Of a stretch of 64,000 nt of DNA, positions 1-10,378 are shown in pieces. Made by a program: the position numbers and the translations under genes. Below the pieces are notes generated by a model. That model did not search any database. It was not told the DNA's origin and was given only the letters and a program-made list of their open reading frames with translations. Positions within the stretch are counted from its first letter, which is position 1. The number at the start of each line of letters is the position of its first letter. The stretch comes from Elephas maximus indicus (taxonomy: Eukaryota; Chordata; Mammalia; Proboscidea; Elephantidae), in assembly GCF_024166365.1 (NCBI RefSeq), contig NC_064839.1, positions 15,362,878 through 15,426,877 on the forward strand, in the 5' to 3' direction.

Positions 1-118
1 CCTAGAGGACAGAGTAGAACTGCCCCATAGAGTTTCCAAGGAACACCTGGTGGATTCAAACTGCTGACCTTTTGGTTAGCAGCCAGAGCTCTTAACCCCT
101 ATGCCATTAGGGTTTCCA
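1..118 (-). mobile_element. AfroSINE, short type, cut by window edge
   Basis: Reads 3' to 5' on the + strand: the 'gacagagtagaactgcccc' body, the 'ggtggattcaaactgc' B-box region, then the reversed tRNA-like head ending 'agggtttcc' at 118. The central ~45-base module is absent, so it is the deleted subfamily. The tail lies beyond base 1. Confidence 0.92.
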
Positions 119-659
119 GTAGTACCCCTCAAAAGGGAATTTTCATTGAAAATTAAGTAGGTATGACAAAGAGTTAATTTTATTTTATATTTCAGAAAAC
201 TTAGGTTATAATTACCATTATGCACAATTCTTAAAATGAACAAAGAATGAGTCAAACATTGATGGGGGTCCCATTTAAGGTGTGTAATAACCCTCCGTGA
301 GAAGATATCATCACATCCCTTTGGACTGTCACTCTGTGATCACAGGTCGCTTTATTAATTTCCCCAAGAGCTTCCCTAATCCTTTGTTATTTAACTCATT
401 CTCTTTCATATCAGCGTCATCATTTCTCTTCTTCAGTTGTTAACCTTTCTGAATCTTGCCTTATCCTTTTTATACTCTTTACTCCTTGTGATATATGAGC
501 AATTGAATATGACTTTCTCAGACTGTAAAATCCTATTTCTTTTGCAATTTCACTACAAGATAGATCTATTGTATGCCTACTGAATGCCACTCCAGGGTCA
601 GGTAGCAACTGACCCCTGCATTAATAAAAGCTGACATACGGCTGACTTCCAAAATGTGA
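119..659. other. AT-rich intergenic DNA, nothing recognised
   Basis: No ORF with a recognisable product, no RNA gene and no clear repeat family. Base composition matches the rest of the left half of the window. Confidence 0.5.
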
Positions 660-1360
660 AGATAACTCATACCCCACATTCATCCTTCATCATCCTGACA
701 CCAGCCACCCACTTGAGACGTTGTCTCTCTGACCCTCACCACCCAGGGTTGGGTCTCCACAACTTAGGACTCTGCTCTTCCAGCCCCTGCAAAATTGGCA
801 AACATGAGCCTCTCTACTGGCTCTCACTGCCCCCAGAGGGTTCAATAACTTGCTAGAATGACTTACAAAACTCGCAGAGACTAATACCTATACTAACAGT
901 TACCTATTTATTATAACCAGAAAGGATACAAGCAAACAGACTCATCAGGCAAGGTTTGTGAGAGATCCCAACAGCACAGGGCTGTCCCCAAGGACTTGTC
1001 CCCTCTCCCTATGCATGCTTGTTCTGGCCACTCCAGGAAGCCCACGAGAGAGAGAGCTCCAAGATCTAGGATCCCTTGTAAGTCGCTGGGACCTCAATGT
1101 ATACGCATGACTGGAGCCTCAATACGTATGTATGATTCAATGAATATGTATGATTGATTCCATCATACCCTTCCCTTTCTAAGGCTTGTTGGCAGGGTGG
1201 GGCCGGTATAGCCCCTATTCATTAAGGGTTACCTGGCTATTTTATAAAAGCAACGGCCCCTTGGTTGCTAGCAAATTCCAAGGGCCATTTTCAGAAACCA
1301 GAGACAAAGCCAAAATGGTCACATGACAGGCAAGATGGCTCTTCTACTGGGTCATCAGGT
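660..1360 (-). mobile_element. Probable degraded endogenous-retrovirus LTR
   Basis: The stretch contains sequence resembling the mammalian LTR pattern 'agttacctatttattataa' followed by 'aaaggataca' and 'gcaaggtttg', read antisense. It is decayed, has no coding capacity, and its ends are not sharp. The family assignment is from memory of similar LTRs and is weak. Confidence 0.35.
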
Positions 1361-2325
1361 GTGTAAGTGGGGGCTAATTAAACTGTGGCTGATTCATTAG
1401 TGAATATCCTCACGTTATGATGACTTTGGATTCCCTGAGCAGCTTCATCAAGAGCAGGTTTCAGATCAAGAAATCCCTCTTCCACTTTTCAGAACCAAAG
1501 GATTGATCATTTATTCCTTTCCAGCAATACCAGTCTCTAAGGAGATGAATTTTCTTGAGTAAACAAAGCTTTGTTAATATCCCAAGCATTTGATAAATAC
1601 TGTGCTCATCATTATTTTCTAAATATAACCATAATTGCCATTTTGAGTATATTTTTGACCCAGAAGATTTTTGAAAAATGATTTTTCTTTTGATTTACAA
1701 GTCAATTATTTTATTATTTTTATACAACATCTAGGTTTTTTTTTTTTTTTTTTTTTGCATTGTGGACAATTGAAGTTCTACTTTTTTGGAGTATATTAAC
1801 ATTTCCTTTATTGCCCAATGTAAAATCTTTTCTTTTTTTTTTGGCTGCTGTTTCATGGATGTTTGAAAATAATGTGTGTTCTTTTAACCAAGAGAGCTTT
1901 GATATATTTTATGTGTTAAATCACCATTCTATGTCGTTATGCACAACTTCCACATCTTTATAAATGTTTACCTCCGTTGTCTATCAAAGAATTAGAAGTG
2001 TATTAAAGTAGCCCTCTAAAATGTGTTTTTGTGCATTTCTTCTGTGTATTTCTAACTTTATAAATGTTGATGCTGTTATTAGACACATAAAAGCCTTCTA
2101 TTATGGCGTTACTAAATATTGAGCAGCTATAAATTAGCATTAACATAAATATTTTATATTTATGACATATAAATAATAATGATATAACAAACATCTGAGT
2201 ACGCCCCCCGCCAAATTTAAGAAAAAGAACATTATCACCAATTTTTTCACTTTTTATTTTGATGAAAATGTAAACATTTTACCACTTTCTTGACATTAAC
2301 TTTTATCCCTCCCTAATCTCATTCA
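1361..2325. other. AT-rich intergenic DNA with poly-T tract
   Basis: Mostly low-complexity AT-rich sequence with a poly-T run near 1737-1756. Parts (about 1620-1960) resemble antisense L1 but are too decayed to assign. No gene seen. Confidence 0.45.
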
Positions 2326-2491
2326 GGAGCCCTGGTGGCAAAGAGGTTGAGAGCTCTGTTGCTAACCAAAAGGTCAGCAGCTCAAATCCACCAGCTGCTC
2401 CTTGGAAACCCTATGGGGCAGTTCTACTCTGTCCTATAGGGTTGTTATGAGTCAGAGCCGACTCAATGGCACCTAACAACAATAATAACAA
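2326..2491 (+). mobile_element. AfroSINE with RTE-like 3' tail
   Basis: The full head 'ggagccctggtggca', B-box region and body are present, without the central module. Its 3' end is 'ggcacctaacaac' plus imperfect aat/aac repeats, the same terminus as the RTE LINE ending at 9,410. Most other copies here end in 'gcaacgggtttgg'. Confidence 0.93.
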
Positions 2492-2494
2492 CCT

Positions 2495-2576
2495 CCTAAA
2501 CTGTGAGAGACTAAATTCCTGTTAAAGCCATCCACTTGTGGTATTTCTGTTATAGCAGCACTAAATAACTAAGACA
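2495..2576 (+). mobile_element. 3' end of MaLR-like LTR
   Basis: Matches, in the opposite orientation, the first ~80 bases of the elements at 7,817-8,320 and 40,699-41,163. It ends '...actaagaca', the CA expected of an LTR 3' terminus. Only the terminal part is present. Confidence 0.6.
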
Positions 2577-3165
2577 ATGGCCACAAGACAATGACACTCT
2601 TCCCATCGGATGGGGTCTATAGACCCTCCTCTTGAACCTGGGTGGACCTGTGACTGCTTTGACCAATAGTGTACAGGCGAAATGATGCTACGCGACTTCT
2701 GAGGCTGAGCCGTAAAAGGCAGTACAGCTTCTGCCTTGTCCACTAGGACACTTGCTTTTGGAGCCTTGAGTTACCATGTAAGAAGTCAGACTACCCCGAG
2801 GTTGCCATGCTGGGAGGAATCCTAGGGCACAAGCAGAGACCATGAGTAGACACCAGCTGACAGCCAGTATCAGCTGCCAGCCATGTGAGTGAGCCATATG
2901 GATGGCCAACCCAGTCCAGCCTGCAGGTGAGTACAGCCCCAGCCAATGTCTGACTGCAACCACATGAGAGGTCTGAATGAAAACTGCCAGTCCTCTCAGG
3001 TCACTATGAGTCAGAATCGGCTCAATTGCAATGGGTTTGGGTTTTTTGGTTTTTTTAACCTCTTCCCGAATTCCTGACCCACAGCACTGAGCTAAATAAA
3101 ACGATTGTTTTAAGCCACTATATTTTAGGATAATTAATTACTCAGCCCTAGATAAACAGAACAAC
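2577..3165 (+). mobile_element. MLT1-type (ERVL-MaLR) solo LTR
   Basis: The characteristic order is visible: 'gaacctgggtggacctgtg', 'gcttctgccttgtccac', 'gttgccatgctgg', 'attcctgacccacag', 'gttttaagccacta' and a terminus near 'cctagataaacagaac'. This matches my memory of MLT1 LTRs. It is interrupted at about 2,999-3,057 by an AfroSINE tail fragment. Non-coding. Confidence 0.75.
2999..3057 (+). mobile_element. AfroSINE 3' fragment inside MLT1 LTR
   Basis: Only the terminal part is present ('cactatgagtcagaatcgg' to the T-rich tail). A 5'-truncated insertion that splits the older LTR. Confidence 0.8.
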
Positions 3166-3189
3166 ATTTCCTGCGAGGGAAACAGCAAG

Positions 3190-3328
3190 AAAAGGCTGAG
3201 GCAGAAATGTCCCGGTGTGTTCCACAAACACCTAGGAGGCCAGGAAGTCTGCAGAAGAGGGAGCAGAGAGAAAACGTGAGAGGAAAGGGGAGGGGCATGG
3301 AGTCAGATCATAGAGGGCCTTATGACCA
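3190..3328 (+). repeat. Ancient eutherian repeat, segment 1
   Basis: Purine-rich sequence ending 'tcatagagggccttatgacc', the start of a family resumed at 3,521-3,784 and 4,023-4,745, with a separate copy at 32,600-32,860. I recognise the type as widespread in mammals but cannot name the class safely. Confidence 0.5.
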
Positions 3329-3520
3329 AAAAACCAAACCCATTGCCATTGCGGCACCATAGGACAGAGTAGAACTGCCCCCACTGGGTTTCCAAGGCTG
3401 TAAATCTTTATGGAAGCCAATTGCCCCATCTTTCTCCCATGAAATGAGTGGCTGTTGGGTTCGAACCACCAACCTTTTGATTAGCAGCTGAGCGTTTTAA
3501 CCACGGCACCACCAGGGCTC
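3329..3520 (-). mobile_element. AfroSINE, long type
   Basis: Contains the central module (antisense 'aaggctgtaaatctttatgg' to 'atctttctcccatg') that short copies lack. Inserted into the ancient repeat on both sides. Confidence 0.92.
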
Positions 3521-4745
3521 CTTTTACTCTCAGTGAAGCAGGACGAGATTGCTGGGTGCTGAGCACAGAGTGGCATGACCTTATTTACACTTTAGCAGGA
3601 TCTTTCCAACTGCTGAGTTGAGAACAGACTGCCGGGGGCAAGGATGGAAGCCAGGAAGTCAGACGGGAAGCTGCTGCTTTAATCCAGGTGAGGGATGAGG
3701 ACAGTTGGACTAGCATCTAACAGTGAAAAATTGTCATATTCTAGGTATATTTTGAGATCAGAACTGACAATTTGCAGGAGGCTTGGTGGGCAGCGTAGTG
3801 CACTGACCAAGGGTGTGCCAACACTTCAGAGTTGTATAACCTTAGGAAAATTACTTCATCTTCTGTGCCTCAGTTCTCTCGTCCATAACAATGGGAATAA
3901 TAATAGTACCTACCTCATAGTGTTGTTATGAGGATTACATGACTTAATATTCACAAAGTGCTTGAAATTTGCAAATTCTAAGTGCTTGGCGTGTAGGAAG
4001 TGCTTTATAAATGCTGTTAGATAAATTGGCTGTGTGTGTAAAGGAAAGAGAAGAGTCAAGCATGACTCCAAGTTTTCGGCCTAAGGAAATGAAAGGATGG
4101 AGCTGCTATTTATGAGATGGGAAGACCATGGGAGAACAAGGCCACCAGGAGCTCGGTTTGGGACATTGCAGTGCCCGTTAGAAATCTCAGAGGAGATTAG
4201 GCAGTTGAATATGAGTCTGGGGTTTGGGGGAGAGGGATGGAGATATGAATTTGGACTCATCAGCATATCAGTGGTATTCAAAGTCAAGAGTGTAATCAAT
4301 GAGGGTAGACTGAGGACAGGAAGGGATCGAGGATTCAGTCTTGGGGTATCCAGCATTTAGTGACGAGGGAAAACCAGGAGAGGAGACCATGCAGGAGCAA
4401 AGGGTGAGGAGAACCGAGAGAATCTGGTGCCCTGGGAGGCAAGTGAAGGATATGTTTCAAGGAAAGAAGGATCAACTAGGCCAAATGCTGCTGATAGATT
4501 AAGAGCTAAGAGTTGACCTTTGGCCTTAGCACAGTGGAGATAACTAGTGATCTTAATAAGGGCAATGTTGGTGATGTGGTAGGGGTAAAAGCTTGATTGG
4601 AACAAGTTCAAAAGAAAATCGGAGGAGGGAAATGAGAGGCAGAAAGTGTAGATAATGTTTCAAAGAGTATGGCTGTAAAGGGAAGGAGATAAGCGTAGCA
4701 GGCAGTTGGAGGGGCAAGTGGAGTCATCAGACTGTTGTTAAGATG
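3521..4745 (+). repeat. Ancient eutherian repeat, segments 2 and 3, split by a MIR
   Basis: Sequence such as 'gaatatgagtctggggttt', 'caaatgctgctgataga' and 'agctaagagttgacctttgg' matches a mammal-wide interspersed family I remember but cannot name with confidence. It is interrupted by a MIR at 3,785-4,022. ORFs on both strands here (for example 4,081-4,360) are shadows without protein similarity. Confidence 0.5.
3785..4022 (+). mobile_element. MIR SINE
   Basis: Shows the MIR core and 3' part in order: 'tgtgcctcagttctctcgtc', 'gggaataataatagtaccta', 'agtgttgttatgaggatta' and 'gtgctttataaatgctgtta'. Inserted in the older repeat. Confidence 0.85.
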
Positions 4746-4772
4746 GTTAAGATGCTGATGGTTATGACGCAG

Positions 4773-4817
4773 TAAACCAAAACCCATTGCCGTCGAATCG
4801 ATTCTGACTCATAGCAG
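4773..4817 (-). mobile_element. AfroSINE tail fragment
   Basis: About 45 bases of reversed AfroSINE 3' end ('cccattgccgtcgaatcg' onward). Confidence 0.8.
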
Positions 4818-5647
4818 TAGAGAAGGAAAACTAAGAAAGAATTTCTAGATCAAGTGTTTTCTTGATCAGATTTGTCAGAGGTTTATCCATTTTGTTTGAC
4901 TTCCATAACACTAATTTTGACTTTGTTGGTCATATAGGTCATACATTTGTTTAATTTTTCGTTGTTTTCTGCTTTTATCTTTTTTTATTTCTTTACTTCT
5001 ATGTTCTGAGGTTTACTCAGTTTTCTTCTGAGATCCTTAAGTTAGAGGCTTAGGGTACTGATATTTAGCCTAACCGACTCAATGGCATGGGGGTTTTTAT
5101 AAGCGTTTAAATTTATAAGTGTACTCTCTGTACCGTCCCTCTGTAAAATTACTGCTTCGACTGCATCATACAAATTTTAATGTGTATTTTTTTCATTATC
5201 ATTCAGTAATAAATATTTAAAAATTTCTATTGTAATTCTATTGTAAGTTACTTAGAAATGTATTTATTTAGAAACATAGAGGGTTTTTTCAAGTTATCTT
5301 TTTGTTGTTGGTTTCTAACTTAATTTCATGGTGATCAGATTATGGGTTCTGTGTTTTACCAATTCTTTGAAATTTGTTGAGCTTGCTTTTGAGGTCAATT
5401 TCTATATTTGCTTCAAAATAAAGTGTATTCAGCAGGTGTTGGGCACATTATTTTATATATATAAATATATCAAAGTCTTGATGCACTAGATCAAGCTTTT
5501 GATAGAACTGCTACATAAGGTTGTGCAGGTTGTGCACTGTACAACTTTGTTGTTGTTAGGTGCTCTCAAGTGGATTTTGACTCATAGCCATCCCATGTGA
5601 CGGAGTAGAACAGCCCCACGAGGTTTTCGAGGTAGTAATCTTTACAG

Positions 5648-5790
5648 TGAGCCCTGGTGGTAAGGTGGTTAAGAGCTCTGCTGCTAACCAATATGTTGGC
5701 AGTTTGAATCCACCAGCCACTCCTTGGAAACCCTATAGGGTCGCTATGAGTCGGAATCAACTCGATGGCAACGGGTTTGGGTTTTTTTTT
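5648..5790 (+). mobile_element. AfroSINE, short type, nested
   Basis: Complete head-to-tail copy inserted in the opposite orientation into the older AfroSINE. Ends in a T-rich tail at 5,790. Confidence 0.92.
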
Positions 5791-5808
5791 AATAGGGTCA
5801 TTATGATG

Positions 5809-6007
5809 GAAAACCTGGTGGTGTAGTGGTTAAGAGCTATGGGACAGTTCTACTCTGTCCTATAGGGTCGCTATAAGTCAGAACCTGCTTTGGTTTTTTT
5901 GGTATTAGTCAGAATCAACTCAACGGCAATGGGTTTGGTTTTTTGGTTTATAGGGTTGCTGAGTTGGAATTGACTCGACCGCAGCAAGTTTACTTTTTTT
6001 TTTTTTT
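5809..6007 (+). mobile_element. Degraded AfroSINE copy plus extra tail
   Basis: Head 'gaaaacctggtggtgtagtgg', an internal deletion removing the B-box stretch, then two successive tail segments (about 5,905-5,948 and 5,950-6,007). It looks like tandem or repeated insertion of SINE ends. Confidence 0.75.
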
Positions 6008-6435
6008 AATCTTCATGGAAGCAGATCACCAAGTCCTTCTCCCATGGAGCTGCTGGGTGGGCTGAAACCACTAACCTTTAGGTTAGCAGCTGAGCGCTTA
6101 ACTGTTGCCACACCAGAGCTCCTTGTACAACCTGTGCAATTGTAAAGCATTGGCTCTGCTTGTTAATTAGATTATCGACTTTTTTTCCTTAGTGATTGTT
6201 TTGAATGCTTGATCTACCAATTTCTGAGGGTAACTTGGTGGGTAATTTGGCTATTTATCCTTCTAATTTTGTACGTTTGACTTATTAAGCATTTTTCTTT
6301 TAATTTTTTCTTTTTCACTTTATTTCTACTCTTTCAGTGGTTAACCTAGAAACATTAAGATGCATCTCTAACTCATCAATATCTGAAATTATTGTCATTA
6401 TGCTCTCATGGAACATTTCAAAGACTTTAGAATGC

Positions 6436-7250
6436 CTTTTTTAAAAAAAATAATTTTTATTGTGTTTTAAGGGAAAGTTTACAAATCAAGTCAGTCTCTC
6501 ACATATAAACTTATATACACCTTACTACCTACTCCCATTTACTCTCCCCCTAATGAGTCAGCCCGCTCTCTCCCTCCACTTTCTCTTTTCATGACCATTT
6601 TGCCAGTTTCTAACCCTCTCCACCCTCCCATCTCCCCTCAGACAGGAGATGCCAACACACTCTCAAGTGTCCACCTGATACAAGTAGCTCACTCCTCATC
6701 AGTATCTGTCTCCAACCCATTGTCCAGTCCCTTCCATGTCTGATGAGTTGGCTTTGGGAATGATTCCTGTCCAGGGCCAACAGAAGGTTTGGGGACCATG
6801 ACCGCCGGAATTCTTCTAGTCTCAGTCAGACCATTAAGTCTGGTCTTTTTATGAGAATTTGGGGTCTGCATCTCACTGTTCTCCTGCTCCCTCAGGGGTT
6901 CTCTGTTGTGCTCCCTGTCAGGGCAGTCATCGGTTGTGGCCCGGCACCATCTAGTTCTTCTGGCCTCAGGAAGATGTAGTCTCTAGTTCATGTAGCCCTT
7001 TCTGTCTCTTCGGCTCATAATTACCTTGTGACCTTGGTGTTCTTCATTCTTCTTTGATCCAGGTGGGTTGAGACTCATTGATTCATCTTAGATGGCCGCT
7101 TGCTAGCGTTTAAGACCCCAGGCACCACACTTCAAAGTGGGATGCAGAACGTTTTCTTAATAGAATTTACTTTGCCAGTTGACTTAGATGTCCCCTGAAG
7201 CCATAGTCCCCAAGCCCCCACCCCTGCTCCGCTGACCTTCGAAGCATAGA
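6436..7250 (-). mobile_element. LINE 3'-end family, probably afrotherian L1 3' UTR
   Basis: Read on the - strand the element ends 'acacaataaaaatt' plus an A-rich tail, a polyadenylation-like 3' end. Further copies lie at 7,254-7,600, 15,063-15,975 and 33,108-33,380, all in the same orientation. Shared landmarks include 'ggcaccatctagttcttctgg' and a 'gtttaagaccccaggc'-like stretch. The class is inferred. Confidence 0.55.
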
Positions 7251-7253
7251 ATG

Positions 7254-7600
7254 CCTTTTTTATATATGTAATTTATTTTATTTTTGTTGTTGTTGAGAAT
7301 ACATGTAGCAGGACATACATACATTCAACAATCTACATGTACAATTCAGTGACATTGATTACGTTCTTCAATTTGTGCAATCATTCTCTCCCTCCTTTTC
7401 TGAGTTGTTCCTCCCCCATTAACATAAATTTATTGCCCTCTAAGTTTCCTATCTAATCTTTCAAGTTGCTATCGTCACAATGCTAAAGGCAGATATTCTT
7501 TACTATCTTCAGGGGATATTTTTGGCTTAAGGTTTAAAGATTATCTCAGGGCAATTGTCTTGGGGGTTTATCCAGCTGCCATTTGAAGTTCTCCTTTATA
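7254..7600 (-). mobile_element. Second, older copy of the LINE 3'-end family
   Basis: Shares 'caaggtttaaagagtatctc'-type sequence ('aaggtttaaagattatctca' here) and the 'gcaattgtcttgggggttta' stretch with the copy at 15,063-15,975. Same orientation as the adjacent copy. Confidence 0.5.
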
Positions 7601-7816
7601 TTTTCCTCCTTTTGATCAGGATTCTTCTATAGAATCTTTGATCAAAATGTTCAGTGATTATAGCAGAGCACTAAACACTATATTAGGCCAATTAACTGGG
7701 ATGTCCCGTGAAGTTATGACTTTAAACCTCCAAACCAAGGAACGAAATCCCATGAAGTATTTGGTTGTACATAAGCAGCCTCAGCAGCTGTTCGTTGCTG
7801 TTGTTGTAAATATATC

Positions 7817-8320
7817 TGTCTTAGTCATTTAGTGCTGCTATAACAGAAATACCACAAGTGGATGGCTTTAACAAAGAGAAGTTTATTTTCTCACAGTCCA
7901 GTAGGCTAGAAGTTTGAATTCAGGGTGCCAGCTCCAGGGAAAGTCTTTCTCTTTCTGTCAGCTCTGGAAGAAGGTCCTTGGCATCATTCTTTCTTTGGTC
8001 TGGGAGCATCTCAGCACAGGAACCTCAGGTCCAAAGGACACATTCTGCTCCTGGTACTGCTGTCTTGGTGGTATGAGATCCCCAGGTCTCTCTGCTCGCT
8101 TCTTTCTTTTGTATCTCAAAAGTGATTGGTTTAAGACACTATGTAATCTAAATTTCATCAATATAACTGTTACTAATCCATCTTATTACATCATAGTGAT
8201 ACGATTTATAACACATAGGGAAATCACATCAGAAGATAAAATGGTGGACAGTCAGACAAGGGAATCATGACCTAGCCAAGCTGACAGATATTCTGGGGGG
8301 ACACAATTCAACCCATGACA
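7817..8320 (-). mobile_element. MaLR-like solo LTR
   Basis: About 500 bases, beginning 'tgtcttagtcatttagtgc' and ending 'aacccatgaca', so TG...CA ends. It carries an antisense polyadenylation region near the 5' side of this strand. A closely similar copy lies at 40,699-41,163, and only its last ~80 bases are at 2,495-2,576. Overlapping ORFs (7,914-8,270) are not genes. The MaLR assignment rests on terminal similarity remembered from MLT1-class LTRs. Confidence 0.6.
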
Positions 8321-8533
8321 ATATCTATCACAAAACTTTTACCAATTCAACTTTTTACGGGTATGCAACTTAATGACAGCAGTTACATTAATCAGCTATG
8401 CAACCTACCCTTGATCAGTGCAGTTTCCCCATCACCGTAAACTGCAACACAGTGCCCCATAAGCAATAACTGTCCTTCTTGCCCCTGTTAACAAGTAATA
8501 AATTTTGCTCTCTGTGCATTTGCCTGTATAATC

Positions 8534-8750
8534 AAAAAATCACAAAGCAGATAAAGAAATAAGGGACAGCAGAAGTAGCAAACAGCAAAATCAGGCATTG
8601 TAATTATGCCTACTCTTTATCAACTATCTCATTATCCAACATTTCGAATTTATGACAATAGTAAAAAAATCTACTATCTGACTACTTCGTGCTTAACGAC
8701 CCTGCCAACCCGCACACCTTTGCCAGGTGTAGCTCATCCAGGGTGTGCAG
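8534..8750 (+). repeat. Unnamed ~215-base repeat, copy A
   Basis: Bounded by L1 sequence on both sides. Its reverse complement recurs at 10,838-11,050 with only scattered differences (shared runs include 'gcagaagtagcaaacagcaa' and 'ccaacatttcgaatttatga'). No ORF, no obvious terminal repeats, and not a family I recognise. Confidence 0.75.
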
Positions 8751-8869
8751 AAGGACCTCATATAAGTGAGGTCATATAATATTTGTCCTTTTGCAATTGA
8801 CTTATTTCACTCAGCATTAATATCTTTAGGCTCCATCCATATTGTAGCATGTATCAAGACTTCAATTTC

Positions 8870-9410
8870 AATTGCATTGGGTAAATCTGCTGCAAAGGAC
8901 CTCTTTAAAGTGTTGAAGAACAAAGATGTCACCCTGAAGACTAAGGTGCGCCTGACCCAAGCCATGGTATTTTCACTCGCATCATATGCGTGTGAAAGCT
9001 GGACGATGAATAAGGAAGACCGAAGAAGAGTTGATGCCTTTGAATTGTGGTGTTGGCGAAGAATATTGGATATACCATGGACTGCCAAAAGAACAGACAA
9101 ATCTGTCTTAGAAGAAGGACAACCAGAATGCTCCTTAGATGCAAGGATGATGAGACTGTGTCTTACATACTTCGGACATGTTGTCAGGAGGGATCAGTCC
9201 CTGGAGAAGGACATCATGCTTGGCAGGGTACAGGGTCAGTGCAAAAGAGGAAGGCCCTCAACCAGGTGGATTGACACATTGGCTGCAACAATGAGCTCAA
9301 GTATAACAAGGATTGTGAGGATGGCTCAGGACCGGGCAGTGTTTTGTTCTGTTGTGCATAGGGTCGCTATGAGTCGGAACCAACTCGACGGCACCTAACA
9401 ACAACAACAA
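8870..9410 (+). mobile_element. RTE-class LINE, 5'-truncated ORF2 C-terminus and tail
   Basis: The conceptual product (about 170 aa) has the RTE/BovB C-terminal landmarks AFELWCWRRIL, YFGHVVRRDQSLEKDIMLG and RGRPSTRWID, ending just before a 'ggcacctaacaac' (aac)n tail. Identical 10-base flanks 'caagacttca' at 8,855-8,864 and 9,411-9,420 mark it as a target-primed insertion into L1. The endonuclease and reverse-transcriptase core are missing, so it is a dead fragment. In RTE elements this region follows the RT domain. Confidence 0.9.
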
Positions 9411-9450
9411 CAAGACTTCATTTCTCTTACTGGCTGAGTGAATTTAGAGT

Positions 9451-10378
9451 ACTTTAATTGCGATAATTCCCTTTTAATTTTCATGCTAGTATTGTCTAGA
9501 ATTTTAGTTCTACTTTGTGTTTTTAGAACTTTATCAACTAGACATTATTATTATTGTCTTATGCAAGTGATGTTTGTTTAGGTTTGCCCCATGTTTATTG
9601 CTGTTTTTGCTTTCATTCCTTCTTGACTATCAAATCATCCATTGAGGATTAATTAGCTTTTGCATGAAGTACGTTCTTTAGAATTTCCTTTGGTGAATTT
9701 CTGTTTTTGTTTTTTTTTGTCATCTGAATATGTGCTCACTTTTTCCTCATTCTTGGAAGATGTTTTCTCTGGAGATAAAATTCTAGGTTGAAAATGATTT
9801 TCCCTCAGCACACTGAAAATATTATTCCACTGTTTTCCAGATTCCATTATTACTGTTGAGATGTTTCTCAGTTCTTTCTCTGAGATAATCTGTCTTTTCT
9901 CCCTGATTACTTACAATATTTGCTTTCTGTCTTTGGTATTTTGAAGTTTCGTTGTGATGAGTTTATGAGTTTTTAGTCTCCTCAGCTATTGCCTTTAACC
10001 CATACCCACCTTTCCTTCTGTAACTCAAATTACGTGCACATTAGACTTTCTAGTTCTGTCCTGTATGTTTCTTTTCTATTTTCTTCCCTTTGTCTGTGTT
10101 GTATTCTAGATAATATCATCAGAGTTCTACATTCCAGGTCACTAATTCTCTCTTTAGATTTGTGTGATCTACTGGTAAACCTGTCCTCCATGTATTCTAA
10201 CATTTCAATTATACTAGTTTTAGTTCCTAAAAGTTTAGTTATTTTCAAATGTGTTTGATTATTTTTTTAGAATCTCTTGATCTTTAATCGTATTTATCAA
10301 TTCTGTCTTTTATTTCCTCAAATTTATTAAATATGCTGTGTCTGATAATTATAATACAAAAATTGGTATTATGCAAAA
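9451..10378 (-). mobile_element. Old L1/HAL1-like sequence
   Basis: Antisense landmarks such as 'ttggaagatgttttctctgg' and 'ataaaattctaggttg' resemble old L1 sequence as I remember it. No intact frame. Subfamily not determined. Confidence 0.5.

Larger units (their letters stand above)
5546..6122 (-). mobile_element. Long-type AfroSINE split by nested insertions
   Basis: The left half (5,546-5,647) ends 'gtaatctttacag' and the right half (6,008-6,122) resumes 'aatcttcatggaagcagatc'. The near-repeat of 'aatctt' at the break fits a target-site duplication of the nested copies. The host flanks share a decayed duplication around 'tgtacaac'. Confidence 0.85.
4848..6430 (-). mobile_element. Old L1 ORF2 region, split by SINE cluster
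   Basis: Antisense L1 reverse-transcriptase region: 'gaggtttatccattttgttt', 'ttcattatcattcag' and 'gaaatttgttgagcttgc' occur in the order expected for a - strand L1. Frames are broken throughout. The SINE complex at 5,546-6,122 interrupts it. Confidence 0.7.
8321..9450 (-). mobile_element. Old L1 ORF2 3' end with two internal insertions
   Basis: Antisense L1 ORF2 C-terminal sequence ('atttgtccttttgcaattga', 'ttcactcagcattaatatc', 'tagcatgtatcaagacttca') is interrupted at 8,534-8,750 by an unnamed repeat and at 8,870-9,410 by an RTE LINE. It resumes as 'catttctcttactggctgag'. Confidence 0.7.

Noticed and set aside
8766-9398. 210-aa ORF as a possible gene
   Set aside because: It is an RTE LINE ORF2 C-terminal remnant joined to L1 sequence, with target duplication and tail.
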